NCBI RefSeq assembly: GCF_050947875.1
Contig: NC_134572.1
Location: 128,554,105-128,618,104 of the forward strand
Direction of reading: 5' to 3'
Length of the DNA: 64,000 bases
Source: Dermacentor variabilis
Taxonomy: Eukaryota > Arthropoda > Arachnida > Ixodida > Ixodidae
A program made the position numbers and the translations under genes. Each line of letters begins with the position of its first letter. Positions within the stretch are counted from its first letter, which is position 1. Under the pieces are notes generated by a model. It saw nothing but the letters and a program-made list of their open reading frames with translations, had not been told where the DNA came from and did not search any database. Below, piece by piece: positions 26,470 through 38,335 of the stretch.

Positions 26470-29400
26470 TGCCTTACGGGGCTATGAGCCACTGCATTTT
26501 TTGCTTGCTTGCACGAGTGTGATTGCTTAGGGGGTATGAGCCATTGATGATGGTTTTTGTTCACGGAGAACGAAAAATGCACGGAACCCTAGCCATGTAC
26601 AGCTTCGCTGTAATAATCCGTGCTCCCACCTTATGATTTCCTAGTTAGCCCAAATAATTCAGTGACCACCTAAGGCGAATATTCTTCACCCATTTCTATT
26701 TCTTGTTTTTTTTTGTATTCGGAAGTTTTTTTAATTCTACTGGTTTAAGAATAAGTCGAATTACTGAATTAAAGCCTTTCCTCGTTTCACGTGTGTTGGA
26801 ACGTTGATCCTCGCAAAGCAGCAGCCTCGATCAAGTCACAGTGCTTCCATCTCAATCACAACTTCAAGGAAAATAGGCGAACTTGCGTGCACAGCACTTC
26901 CGAAATATTATGCCAAAACGAGTTAGACTCTATTACAGGTCCAACATGCTCAGCGCTCTCTCCAGCGCACCGTAGTGCGTTGAACTTCCGTCTGCTTTCG
27001 CTGTCTAAAAAGGACAAAATCTCTCCTAATATTTCTTTGAAATTATATTTAGCCTACTCATTTATGATTGCGGTTGGGAAGGCCAGTTGTGTTTTATGCC
27101 ACCAGCGACAAGCTGCGATGTTGAACCTCACGGGCTCAGAATTACATATTTAACTCTGTTTTTTTAACAGCGAAGAGGTTAACGCGACTAAAAGCGCGCT
27201 CATAAAGCTTATTTTCCAGTTTGCACGGTTTTATATTTAAAAAAAAAACCTGGTTTACTCACAAACCCATTGTTTTGAGGAAATGTGGTTACTCCTAGGG
27301 GAAGTGTGCAGGCAAATGTTGAAATGTACTTGTCACTTATGGGATAAATAAAACCTCGTTTTCGGCCACTTTAGAAGCGTTATATGGAACGCTTAAAAAG
27401 TTAACCTGCTACCGTGGGAGGACCATAAATGGCAGAGATCGCATACTACAAGGAAATGGAGACCAATCTATGTGTTATGTGTGCAGCAATTTTGAACTGT
27501 CTAGGGTAGTTGAGTTTATCGAAAATAATTATTGAATAATTATCTCATACTTTATACACGCAATGTAGTTGCTCTTTCCCGGTGTCCATTGTGAACTATG
27601 CAAAGCATGGCGATTATAATGTGAACCTAGGCACAGAGCAACATTGCTTGTTCGGGAATAAGACCCACATTTCAGACCATAGAGTTACAGTCAGAAGCTC
27701 TACGATTCAGACAGAATAAAAACTAAAGAAAAGAGCTATTGTACGGCTAATTCCATGCATACGTACACTGATACAGTGAGCGTATTAAGTTTTTATGTAC
27801 AAAAAAAAAAGTGTTTTGAACGTTTGTGATGAAAACTCGAAGATCTAGCTTACATATATTCGATCCCGTTGCTGATAAGCACATAAACAAGCAGGAATTA
27901 GAAACATGCAGCGCGCCATTTGTAAACGGCATTACACACACCAGAAGGACGAACAAAAATCCTTCACCAAGTCAAAAGTAAAGCCACCCATTTTCTTTAA
28001 CTTGCGTTTATCATGTACTGCCGCGAAAGCATTTTGTGTTAACAAAATGTCTTGACCTATTGAGGAGGTTAGTTCCTCCTTGACAGTACCTTCTATTTCG
28101 CTCCACAGTAGTGCGTGCCTGCAGAGTACAGTGTAGGCTTGTTGCCCGCATTCCGGGCCTAGGGTTCGCTCCTAAGCGACTTTCTAATCTTTGCAACTAG
28201 TCCCTTCCGCCCGTCTTCAGTGTCAGACGAATTTTCGCTTGATACCTGCAGCCATCCCTAAACCTTCACTGAACGCTGCACGTTGGTGGTGTAGCCAGCG
28301 TTCATTTAACGCTCTGGCAAAGCGTCTCCCAATCTGCTTGCGTTCCTTCGACCAGCTTTTTCGCGCTCCGTGTTTCCTTCTTGCCCTTCTCTCATCGAAT
28401 CGCTCCGGCGAAGCGATTTTGTCGCGTCCTTTCATCGGCGCCGGTGGCTACTGTTTCGTAGTCATAATTTTTGTACTTCAGCCTGTGAATTACGCTTCTG
28501 CGAAAATAAACATGAAACGCATGTTTGGCGCAGTTTCAGACCACCATTATAGTAATGAATGGAATGCTGCAGTTCATGAGTGCCGTGTCCCTTGCCTGTA
28601 GACGTCGTTCGTCATCACCCAGCGTGGTGGTTCAGCAGCTGAAGAGGAGGCCGCAGCTTGTAAAATATTTGTTGATCTCTTCTATTGTTATAGGTTCAAA
28701 AATTCGAAGACGTCTATATTACGGTGTCTGTAATCGCTTCCGTTTCGCTTTGCGAAATTAAATCGTACCAGTTATCACCAGTGACTAAGTACGAGGCCCT
28801 GACTTCAGTACCCAACCGAAGGGTCTGCCCTACGTATCTAAATAAACGCATAGGCCTCACATTCGATGATTCCATATAAAGACACTCATGTTACCACATA
28901 TAACATGGCGCATGTAGCTACACAATATATTGGAACTACGAGCATTTATACGGGATTATTTGACATGAGCCTTATGGTAATTGTTATAACGTTTAGCATG
29001 AGTATTATATGTAACAAAAACGTAAACGTCTATTTAATTTCTACTAAGTCTGCTAGAAGCCTCAAGGGGTAAAATTGCACCGCGTCTTGTTACTCAGTCA
29101 TTGCTTTTAAATGTTTCAACGTTGCCAAGCAATATGCATCGTAATTTTGACATCCAGTCCCTAGAGTTGCTGTCGTGGCACCAGCCTTCTAATTAAATCA
29201 AAGGAGTGTTGCCTGCCTACAGCTGGTATTATCGATATAACGCAGCAACTGGAGCACAATCTATCATATTGTATGTTATTTATTTATACTTATTTTTCAG
29301 AACGTTGAAAATATTATCAGCACATAGTAGGCCAGAAGTGGTTGAATCAGAGTAAACTAGTTCTGGTCAGCAGGAGCAAAGTCAACGCGACACACCCTAT

Positions 29401-29794
29401 AGCCATTGGTTAGCCACTGTATTCAACAGCGCGAATACATGACTATGGGTGGGTTGTTAACAACAGCAACAACGACAACAACAATAAAAAACGTAATGTT
29501 GTGGACGGCCGGATCTCAAACCCAAGCTCACTCTATGCAGCAAGCAGTGAAGAGAAATAGGTTCAAGTAATCTGCGTCATCGATGTGAGCGCAGTATAGT
29601 TGAACCAGATAGCAGTTGAAGTTGTTCTGAGGGCACAGTCGAGGTTAGCAATGTTTAACAGCCTGAATGAATGCGCACATTTCTCCTCCTAACCACCAGT
29701 CGAGTTGCTCATGGTATATTATTCCATAACTTACTGGTACCAAAAAGCACTACACTGCGACGGCAGAGATTAGCTGCTTGTGGGGAAATGCGCA
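26470..29794. other. No gene recognised
   Basis: AT-rich sequence with short open frames. A somewhat GC-richer segment at 28190-28600 is open on both strands but has no motif I recognise. A (CAA)n-like tract lies at about 29461-29488. Confidence 0.45.
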
Positions 29795-30360
29795 ATAATA
29801 ACGCGATAGAGTTAAGGGCACGTTGTAGCAGCAAATCCGGTGCTGGAGCCGGTGTTAGCGGAGTTGTCAGTGAGCGAAAATTTCTGTATATGCTTAGGTA
29901 TCTGTGTATGCTACACATAGCTACATGACATGCGGTATATGCGGGTTATACTGCCACGCCATTCTATCACAAGACTTGCTCATACCTTGTCTTACATTCT
30001 TGACAAAGTTATTCGTTGTAATATTGAGAATGATGGTTCACGAACAAATGCCATGAAAGAAAACACCGAAGTTGTATACCTTTTGTGTTAAATGTTCTCA
30101 GACTTAAATATTAAAAGTACGAAACAATAACAGAAGCCTGAAAATGATGTAACTTTTTGGCATGGCTGTGCAGCACCTCCGGAATCGGCCCACGCAAGAG
30201 GTCGCGCTTCTACCAGAAAGCCCGCCTTCGTGTCTAGCGTTCCCGTACACATTACGGTTACATAAGCTGCCGTTACCGGGAAGCGTGAGAAGCAGTCAGG
30301 GATCTTTGAATCATATACATTCCACTATTAAAGGCCAAGTTTAAGCATCCGCCCAATTTT
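29795..30360 (+). repeat. Dispersed repeat, copy 2 (about 565 bp)
   Basis: It aligns along its length with 9452-10015 in the same orientation. Shared blocks include gttaagggc..cgt.gcagaaaatccggtg near the start, cataccttgtcttacatt in the middle, and accgggaagcgtgagaagcagtcaggg near the end. It has no coding capacity. The ends are not defined by inverted repeats or a tail, so its class is open. Confidence 0.75.
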
Positions 30361-31242
30361 TGAATTGTACTTCGCTAGAAAGCGCGAAGGTTCATTCCGA
30401 AGCTCATTGAACTGAATCTTAGGCTCCGATTTCAGAAAGAGTAAAATGATAAAGTATAGCCCAGACGAATCGGGGAGACCTTGAGAGAATTGAAATGCAT
30501 GAAATAGACATTCAACTGCTATAATATTAATCAAGAACATCCCAGCATAAGGCAAGACATTTGAAGGGCGTTGTTAATTCATCACGGAGTCATTAACAAC
30601 GCGTCCCACTTCGTGTTGACGCGGTGGCGGTTCCCTTGCATGATGATGGCAGCACAGCCCTCGTCAGCTCTGTGAACGAAAAGAAAAGGATGAAATGTTT
30701 ATTGAAACACAACCCAGTTCGGTGGTCATACATCTACCGTGCTGTTGACCGCAACATTTCCCGAACCAGACATTACTGAAAACTATTCCTGCTGTGCCCT
30801 GCAAAAGGGCGTTCCTTGCAGAGGCACTGTAATTTCTTTCATCGCTTTCATTGTTTTCGTCGCTTTCATCGCCCCACGAAAAAAAAAGAAAAGGAAAAAG
30901 AAACGTTTGTTTACATGTTTACTACCGTACATAATTTCCAAAACTGCACCAACCCCCTTGCTTCACATATATTCCTCGCTTCACTTGTGGTTGTATTCTC
31001 AGCTGATCATTTTCGGAGATGCTCTCTCAAGATTTCTCGTTGCATTCACTGGACACGCCAGCGTGCTTCAATGCCAAGTGGAAGAGTACGCCAAGAATCA
31101 TGTCTCGGGTAGACACCAGTGTTTTGCGTACTAGCCACACTAAAGTGATCGCCGATACGGCCTGTGGCCGCGCTTAGCAAAATAATTAAGTCCCCTTTAG
31201 ACCAGCTTATTCAACGCTTGCTTTGACGCGCTTGGCACTCAC
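30361..31242. other. Region 3' of the transmembrane exon, terminal exon not placed
   Basis: The ADAM10 tail should continue downstream, on the minus strand. One acceptor-like site (cttttcgttcacag, about 30670) is followed by GC-richer sequence to about 30590. The phase-0 reading there stops at once, or gives an unrelated peptide if the next AG is used, so I do not call an exon. Confidence 0.4.
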
Positions 31243-31404
31243 GCTGACGAGGGTGTTGATAGGGTGCCGCAGTGTATCCTTGAGCTTGAAAGGCGGCTTC
31301 TTCAGGGGGTTGCTACTAGGCGTATGCAGAGCGAAGCAGCGAAATATGAGCAGCATGAACCAGGAGGAGCCGAGGATCACCAGGCACGATACGATAGGGT
31401 GGTG
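31243..31404 (-). CDS. ADAM10: ADAM10-like exon: transmembrane helix and start of cytoplasmic tail
   Basis: This 54-codon phase 0/0 exon lies between acceptor gaaattgcag (31405) and donor GTGAGT (31237-31242). It encodes a hydrophobic stretch of about 20 residues (IVSCLVILGSSWFMLLIF), then RCFALHTPSSNP and a basic, proline-containing tail (KKPPFKLKDTLRHPINTLVS). HTPSSNP is identical to human ADAM10 just after its transmembrane helix. Joined to the preceding exon, the 37 residues from E-F-L-A to HTPSSNP align with human ADAM10 without a gap, as far as I recall it. If the donor is not used, the frame runs on for 11 residues to a TAA at 31207-31209. A further tail exon is expected below 31.2 kb but none was recognised. 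Confidence 0.92.
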
Positions 31405-33643
31405 CTGCAATTTCGTAACACTCATATAGCGGCTGGGGAGCGCGCACTGTTGTTTATAATGCAGGAAAAGTACATCCATAGTGCACACTAAACGAGGCGT
31501 ATGATTTCGTCTCGGTCCTTAGAGCGTGCGGGGAACGCTAGAGAAAGAAAAGGAAAATCTTGGAAAATTCGCTAGGAAGTACGAGCATGCAGAAATACGG
31601 CGCAATTTCATCATTATGATAGATTATACCTGTAATAATGTTAAATACCTGTAATAAGGCTAAATGCCTGTTTTCACGATGTCTATCATATATAGTGAAT
31701 GTGGTGTATGTTAGGGGTGATTAGGGCTAAATAGATATTGATGAACCATTGTTCTTGCCTGTTTAAAAGTATTGTACAAAACGCTTATACAGTTTACCCC
31801 CGGTCCTGGAAAAAGGAAACTTGTGTCGATATTATATTTGCAGAGAATGGCAGCATACGCCGAACGTTTGAAGTGTGTAAGTTACAATATATTTCAGAAA
31901 AATATTTATGGAAGCGTATTTCACAAAAACTTTGGCCAATGTGCGGCAACGTTTCAACGACATCAGTTTATTAGAACATCTGCGAAAAATTAGTTAGGTA
32001 AATTCTCAAACCGTTTATTCAGGCTTATATAAGTCGTTATAACCTGTAATCCCGATTGTCGACATGAGAAATGAGGAGGGCGTTAACAATATTGTATGAA
32101 GAGGGTTTCTGGATGAGTTATTAGATTGCAATTATGTAAGTAGCAAACCCTCGTTTGATACTTATTTTTTGCGTGTTTGTGATAGCCTTTTTCGCTGAAG
32201 TAAGCAAGCCACCAAAATCAAATTTGTTGAAAATGGAAAAAAACATTATGGCCATGCATTGTGCACATATAAGTTTTTGTCAAAAGTAAGTCAAAAGTTA
32301 ACGTGATCGAAAGCGTTACGCGCTGTTTCCCAATGTCCCGAGAAAATTCTGTCACACGGAGCCTTACAAATAACACCCCCCCCCCCCCCTTTGTGGGTAT
32401 TATGTGTAATGCGCGGGGAACGTTCGGCATTTTTGTAATAATTAGGAATAGAAATGCATGACTATTCTTTTTATTCAAGGAAAACAACAGTTCTTCACGT
32501 TTACCGTTAGATAGATAGATGCAAAGGGCGGCTCGTCCGAACGAGTCTGGTTCAGGGGAGCCACGGATGTAGCGTAGACGATCCATTTCCTTAACAAACA
32601 TCTAGAAGCTACTTATGCGCAATAATTGCAAGACACTGAGTGGGTATGTCCCGCTTTGGGCAGCCTATGAATTCGCTTTATCTATTTAGACAAATTAATT
32701 GGCCCCTCGGCTCATCTTAGCATGTTTAGATTCCTTCAAAACGATGACACTTGGCTGTGGTATAGCCCTTAGTTTTGTTAACGACCTATACACTCTACCA
32801 TATACATCTTGTCACGTGCTGTTTCAGTTTCTTATTCCATGTCATTGTTATAGTGCACCATATGCGATCGTACTTTATTTTGCTTCTTAACAGATTCAGT
32901 GGAAGATTTCATTTTTCTTTTTTTAGAAATTGAGAATATCCGCACAAATAAGACATTTGTAAAAACTACTGAATACTCGTGCTCTTTCTTCCTCGCGTGT
33001 CATATGAAGCACCTGCGTCCTCTGTGAATTGAAGGAGTCGCCCTGTTTATATTTCTTGGAAAGATGGGGCAGGAAATTTACGTATAATATGCTTCGGAGC
33101 GTTGTATTTAATGAAAGGGGCAGAATTTCACCCGCATCCATGGTAGAACTACAGTTGTCAGTGACACCAAATGTAGTAAACGTGCGGGGAATATTATCGG
33201 GTTATATCCATGGAAAGTTTAATGCTTGTGGATAAATTTACACAATTTATAATGAAAAAGGTGGCGTGCTGTAGTGATCCAGTGACGGCTTCTCAAGCAA
33301 GCTATAGTAATGCAGAAGCCGTAGCGTGCATTGTTGAACTAAATTTAGCGATAGCTTGGCGCCAAAGTGAACTTTCGAAACACGGAAAATATAATGTGGT
33401 CTGCTTGCAATACATTAGTCCTGCGTGTGAATAAAGATAAATGAAAATATTCTGTTCAAGTTACCACGGTGTGCCCTACAGTCATAGAATTCGCCTAAAT
33501 TACTCAGAAGAGGGAGAAGTAGCAAGCAGAAAAATGGTTTCCAGACAATGCATTGTGATAAATACGGTAAAAAAATAATAAAATATACGCAGCCAGACAG
33601 AAACGTACCCATTCCAACTGGTTTTATGGTGTGTTGCAGACGG
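31405..33643. other. Intron sequence, no feature recognised
   Basis: This is the left part of the 4.3-kb intron. It contains a poly(C) run at about 32383-32393 and short open frames without motifs. Confidence 0.45.
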
Positions 33644-33846
33644 ACACTGTAAAGAAAGTTTACACCCTTTGAGTTGTATTTTGTCCTAGTCACGAACGGC
33701 TTGCACGTTGTCAGGTTGACCCAGAATTCTCGGCAGGAAAGTAGCGAGCACCGAGTTTTCAAGAGAGGCAACGCAAGCAAGGCAGATGACGATTATTGTT
33801 GGGGGACAAGATAAGCCCCAAAGGGTGTAAACTTTTTTTAGAGTGT
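33644..33846. mobile_element. Short TIR element (MITE-like), about 203 bp
   Basis: The terminal inverted repeats acact.taaa.aaagtttacacccttt (from 33644) and their reverse complement (to 33846) differ at only two or three positions over about 28 bp. There is no coding capacity. A target duplication is not obvious, so the superfamily is unassigned. It lies in the same 4.3-kb intron. Confidence 0.75.
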
Positions 33847-34540
33847 AGCGGGTATAACTGCTTTCTTCGTGGTTCAAAATACACGCAACAGCCATACCAC
33901 GGCCCTTGTCAAACATCTTCTTGAGAGTTCTTAGAGCTCATGTTTAGCTCAGCGTTCAAAATTATGCTTTCGAAACAGCCGATTCAGTCTTATCGTCACA
34001 GCATGGAGTGAACAATGAGCGAAGTCTTATCTTCTTCACTGCAGAAAAAAAATGTAGGCAAGCAAATAAAGAATTGCTGAACTCCTGCAATCGTGTTATT
34101 CCACACTACTTCAAGAGATCGCAGAAAAAGAATAGAGACGTAAAAGGCATCTTGACGCCAAAAAGCCATCTCTGAAGATGTTGACCCAAGTTCAGAAACG
34201 ATTTGATGAACTGCTTGCAGCCAGTTTCTTTAACGGCCGCCTCAGCCGACATATGGCGCCCTTCTGTGGAAACTGTGTAAACCAGACTAATAAAAGCGCG
34301 CGATTTGAAAGCTTCGGAAGTTTCCACTGAGGCCTACATGGCTTTAGAGCAAGTGTCGACAAATATGTACGCTGGTATTGAAGAGGTCATACAAACATGG
34401 GTGTACGCAGTCGTCAACAAATACTAACACTCGATAATCGAATCTTTGGTTTTGAGTATTCAGTGATGACCATAGGCCTGCAAACGAAAACGTAGTTTTA
34501 AGCACCAGTATAAGCACGCTTGAATTGCAGTATGCGTTCA

Positions 34541-34656
34541 TGTTTTGGGAAGTAACAGCGCTAAGCGGACAAGGACTTAGGTAAAGAAGAAAACGAAACA
34601 ATCGCTTCTTCTTTGCCCAAGTCTTTGTCCGTTTAGCGCTGTTACTTTCCAAAACA
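34541..34656. repeat. 50-bp foldback
   Basis: The arms 34541-34590 and 34607-34656 are inverted copies with about 5 mismatches in 50, separated by 16 nt. No ORF or target duplication was seen. It lies in the 4.3-kb intron between the membrane-proximal and transmembrane exons. Confidence 0.85.
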
Positions 34657-35751
34657 TCAATTACCACAAACTCGCCCAAAATTCCCTTCTAATATACCTA
34701 TGGTTTTTTTAAATATGTATTTATATTTCTGTTGATACGATATGCTTGAAAGAAATGCAGTTGCTGATGTCGCACATGACCATCTACACTTTTCGTATGC
34801 GCAGACAAGCAATAGTAATAATATTTGTTCCACATCTATGAGCAAGGTATACCAATTGAGAAAACTGCTGACGTGTCACAGTAAACCGTTGTACGAATGC
34901 AGTTCTGGCGATGTGTGCATTTATTACAATCCAGCAGTAGCAAGAAAGATAACTGCTTAGGATGTCAATGGTTACTTGCTTTCGGCGCAGGATGGGCATG
35001 GTTTGGGTACGGACACCGGCCCAAGCAAAGCGTTGAAGCTGAATTTAAAGCTAAGTGTAATCTGTATCGACAGGCCTTGCTCTGATAATAATTATGATTT
35101 AATATTTAGGTGTAGACCAAAATACAAGAATTGAAGCTTCAGTGAGTGTTCCGGCAAGGGCTATTTGCAGATACACCCATCGCAGGTACTAGTGGTTAAA
35201 ACGATGTCACTAATACAGAAAAAGAAAAAAAATGCAACGGGCACCCGCGGATTGGATGCCCGGGGGACAGCGAGAAGAGACAATGTGCCTAAAAGGCACA
35301 AATCGTCTCTCCTTGTGCTCGATGTCCCGGTCATCGAGCGCAGACAATAGTCCTAATACGAGTACCCATGGCAGGCAGAGGGATTCAAACGTCACGCTTT
35401 GATCGTGTGAGCTCGACATGTTACTCACTTGATCACGGGAACGGTAGAGCCAATGGCCTGTGAAATGTCCAGTAGCGTGAGCAGCATATCTCACATGACT
35501 GTTAGCGAAATTGGCCCTTGCAGTTACAGAAACGCATTAGTGGCATGTGATGCAACAAGATTGAAGCATACGAAATTGAAAAGGGGCGACAATAGCTTGC
35601 ATTGTCGCTCCATTTGATAACAATAAATGATAACAAGCGTTGGCAAAGAGATCGCAGCGATATCTTAAACAACACTTTTTCTTGACTTCCTACGTATACA
35701 GCAGTCCATTGCCGTCGTATCTCGTAACGTTATGCAGTATGCAACACTCAC
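34657..35751. other. Intron sequence with a small nested hairpin
   Basis: A nested hairpin lies near 35274-35306: gtgcct and aggcac pair inside an outer agagac/gtctct pair. It is preceded by a gggcacc..ggatgccc pair. Nothing else was identified. Confidence 0.45.
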
Positions 35752-35963
35752 TGCGAGGAACTCGTACAGGGTGTTCACTGATTCGCCACCGAAGAAGAAC
35801 GCCTGCAGCCGCGTCAAGAAACCCCGTGGCTCGACGAGGCGGCACTTGTGAAAGATGTCGCAGTATCCGCGCATTTCATTGCACGGCGACCCCGGCTGCA
35901 GCTTGGCACCACACTGGCTGGCCATCTTCGGGAAGGAGCACGCAACCTTGCATTCTGACGAGC
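35752..35963 (-). CDS. ADAM10: ADAM10-like exon: membrane-proximal region
   Basis: This exon is separated from the cysteine-rich exon by an 18.9-kb repeat-filled intron. The acceptor is taken at 35963 (tccgacag). A second in-phase acceptor nine bases in is possible and would remove three residues. It enters in phase 1 and ends in phase 0 before GTGAGT at 35750. It encodes ECKVACSFPK, then KLQPGSPCNEMRGYCDIFHK and CRLVEPRGFLTRLQ. This matches the human ADAM10 membrane-proximal block (LQPGSPCNDFRGYCDVF...CRLV) almost residue for residue. The exon ends at LYEFLA, just before the transmembrane segment. No stop or frameshift is present. Confidence 0.93.
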
Positions 35964-36507
35964 CTGTCGGACGCAGATTACAATGAGATCAATTTCACTT
36001 TATTCTGGTGACCTTCAATGCCCATATTTAGCTGTCCTATCTTGTAGGATGGCATCGCGCAAATAAAAAGCGATGGTTCGCATTCGAAATTTAACAAGAA
36101 CTCTACCTGGCAGTTCTTGTGTATTCCCCTGGCTTCAATGATGAGTTTTTGTGTGGGGCCAGTAATCAAGACGTAAATTGCTTCGGAAGTTCGTTGCGCA
36201 TGCACGCACTTTATTCTACAGCTGAATGAATGAGGAAGAATTCAAGGAGAAGGGTCGATAGAGAAAGCGGGGACAGGAGACTATTGCAGTACAATAATAA
36301 ACCTCAAGCAAAATTACTTCTCTGTATGATATGTGATCACCGACAGTGGCAGCGATGACTTAGCGCTCACTCGAGCTGTAACTAGTGTAGTTTCCTGGGG
36401 TAAATATAATGTAATTCCACTTTCCGCGAGCCTCTACTACTCTTAATTGACGTTCAAGTGAGGTACCACACGTGGCTTTCTTGATTAGGGCATGGTCTCC
36501 GACTTGT

Positions 36508-36962
36508 ATGTCTAGTTGTGATCCGCCTGGAATTCAACCACTCAAGTGTAGGAAGCGTTCCAGCGCCACCCCTATGGCCCCTGCCACGCCCTGAGCGGAT
36601 ACCGAGTGGGAGGACACAAAGAGAAAGAAGCCGTCGACTTCACAACCTGACAATGGGACACAAGATTGCGCTGAGCACCCAGGCACGGACACTTCCATGA
36701 AGTCCCCAAGTTCGGCAAGTTTCCCAAGCAGACATCGACTACCACAAGACCACGAAAAGTGAATGACCCTTTCGCTGGGGACTTCTCCACCGATTGTAAT
36801 GGCTGTACGCGAGGGGTTATTTAAGGCCGTCCTGGCTCCCGTGTTTGGCAGAACCATTCGAGACTCGAATAGAGTGACAATCATGTACCAATGAAGGGAT
36901 TACATTCTTTCTATTTTTTTCATCATAAAGATGCCCGCCTTCGTCGCCGTCTCCCGATTCTC
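36508..36962 (+). mobile_element. Possible solo or partial LTR
   Basis: The block is more GC-rich than its surroundings. It contains ggttatttaaggccg (TATA-like, about 36817), a cataaag polyadenylation-like site (about 36924), and ends in ctca followed by tggtgacgaccc, which looks like a primer-binding site starting TGG. The left boundary (tgtatgtc) is a guess, and no second LTR or coding region is present. Confidence 0.3.
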
Positions 36963-38335
36963 ATGGTGACGACCCACCTCACCGTGTCAAGATCGTATCA
37001 GTAATTTATGTCAGTGTTGCGTTTCTTGGCAGGCTTACTGGCTTCGGTCAGACTGAAATTCTCGAGAAGCTCATTTTGTAGCTGTGGTACAATTTGCTGA
37101 TTTAAGTCCTGAAAACAACATGTTACAGTCATTCTAAGATCTTTTACGGTCATTCTAAGATCTACAAAGGAACCCGTAAGGGTTTCCTTTGTAACAATCG
37201 CTACGATTGGGTGGATGTCTCATTTCCCCTTAATTAATTCTAAGATCTTGTAGCATTTATCTTAACGTGCAATGGCGATGTTGCCGTGTACCTCTATCTG
37301 CTTCGACCATGACCATTCGTCAAGGCTGAGTAAGAATCCGGGTTATTTCTGGTACGTTCGCCCTCTGTCAAGTTCAGCGAAGCCCAAACGGATGATTTCG
37401 AAACTTCGTCGTTTTGTGCTTATTATTGTGTCTGCTCTTATGTCGTCGTTCATGCTTGGTCAAGTGAGCCGCACCACGAATTTGTTGTATACGTGGACCA
37501 GAAGCTGTTGTGGCTATTAGGTCAACTGATGGGATCATCCAAACGATTGTGAGCGGCAAGTTTCACTTTTATTCAATTAACTCCATTTTCTCATTGGCTC
37601 CTGATAACTTCCTGTTGTATGTGTTATCTAGGTGGTACCTTGCGTCTGTAACGGGACCCGTCCACAGCAAGCAAGGGTGACGTCAAATGTCAATCTTATT
37701 GCTGTGGATAATTCAGGCACCTCAAAATTCGACACTCTTTATACGATGCCAGTTTGTTTTTATAGTTCCAAAATACCGTAAACCTTTAATTTTTAAATAT
37801 TGCCGGTGTCCTTTCTGGGGCGGTGTAATTGGCTTCAGCAAGCAGCTTCCATATCGGAATACGTGGTGCTTCTGACTACACCCATTGCGTATGCAACACC
37901 AAAGGAAAAGAAATCAAGGTCCTGTATATATGCCGAGAACGGGATCCGATGATCAGCTTTATTAGGTCGTGATTGGTCATTTGTGCACATGATATTGTGC
38001 GAGATCTTGTCTTCATAGTGAGATTTTTCGATGAGTACCTGAAATGTCCAGGCAGAATTCGAAATGCCCACAGGAGACAGACGTCTTAGAGCTTCACTAT
38101 AAGACCGCCAATTCCCCCAAGCTCACCCGTAAGTCCCATCAGCGCGACTGTAAGTTTAAGTGTGCCTGCATCATATGTGATCACGAAACTATACACGTGA
38201 GGATAACTTGACATGTTTTTCAGTGATCCCGAAGAGAACACCTGAACAATGCACTGTTTTTATAAAAATTCATTTCAGGAACCTATAGTACCAGGATAAA
38301 ATGTGAGTAGTGTAAGCCAGTTCATGGAATCTTTG
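36963..38335. other. Intron sequence, otherwise unassigned
   Basis: Apart from the small hairpin at 37130-37250 I recognise nothing here. Confidence 0.45.
37130..37250. repeat. Imperfect hairpin and three copies of a 12-bp motif
   Basis: The motif attctaagatct occurs at 37131, 37152 and 37237. Between the second and third copies, tacaaaggaaccc (37163) pairs with gggtttcctttgta (37180-37193) with a 1-base bulge. It looks like the remains of a small foldback element. Confidence 0.6.

Noticed and set aside
30590..30672. Possible terminal ADAM10 tail exon
   Set aside because: An acceptor-like site is present, but the required phase-0 reading stops at once and the alternative has no family resemblance.
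36534..36884. 116-codon minus-strand ORF
   Set aside because: It overlaps the candidate LTR block and has no recognisable domain.
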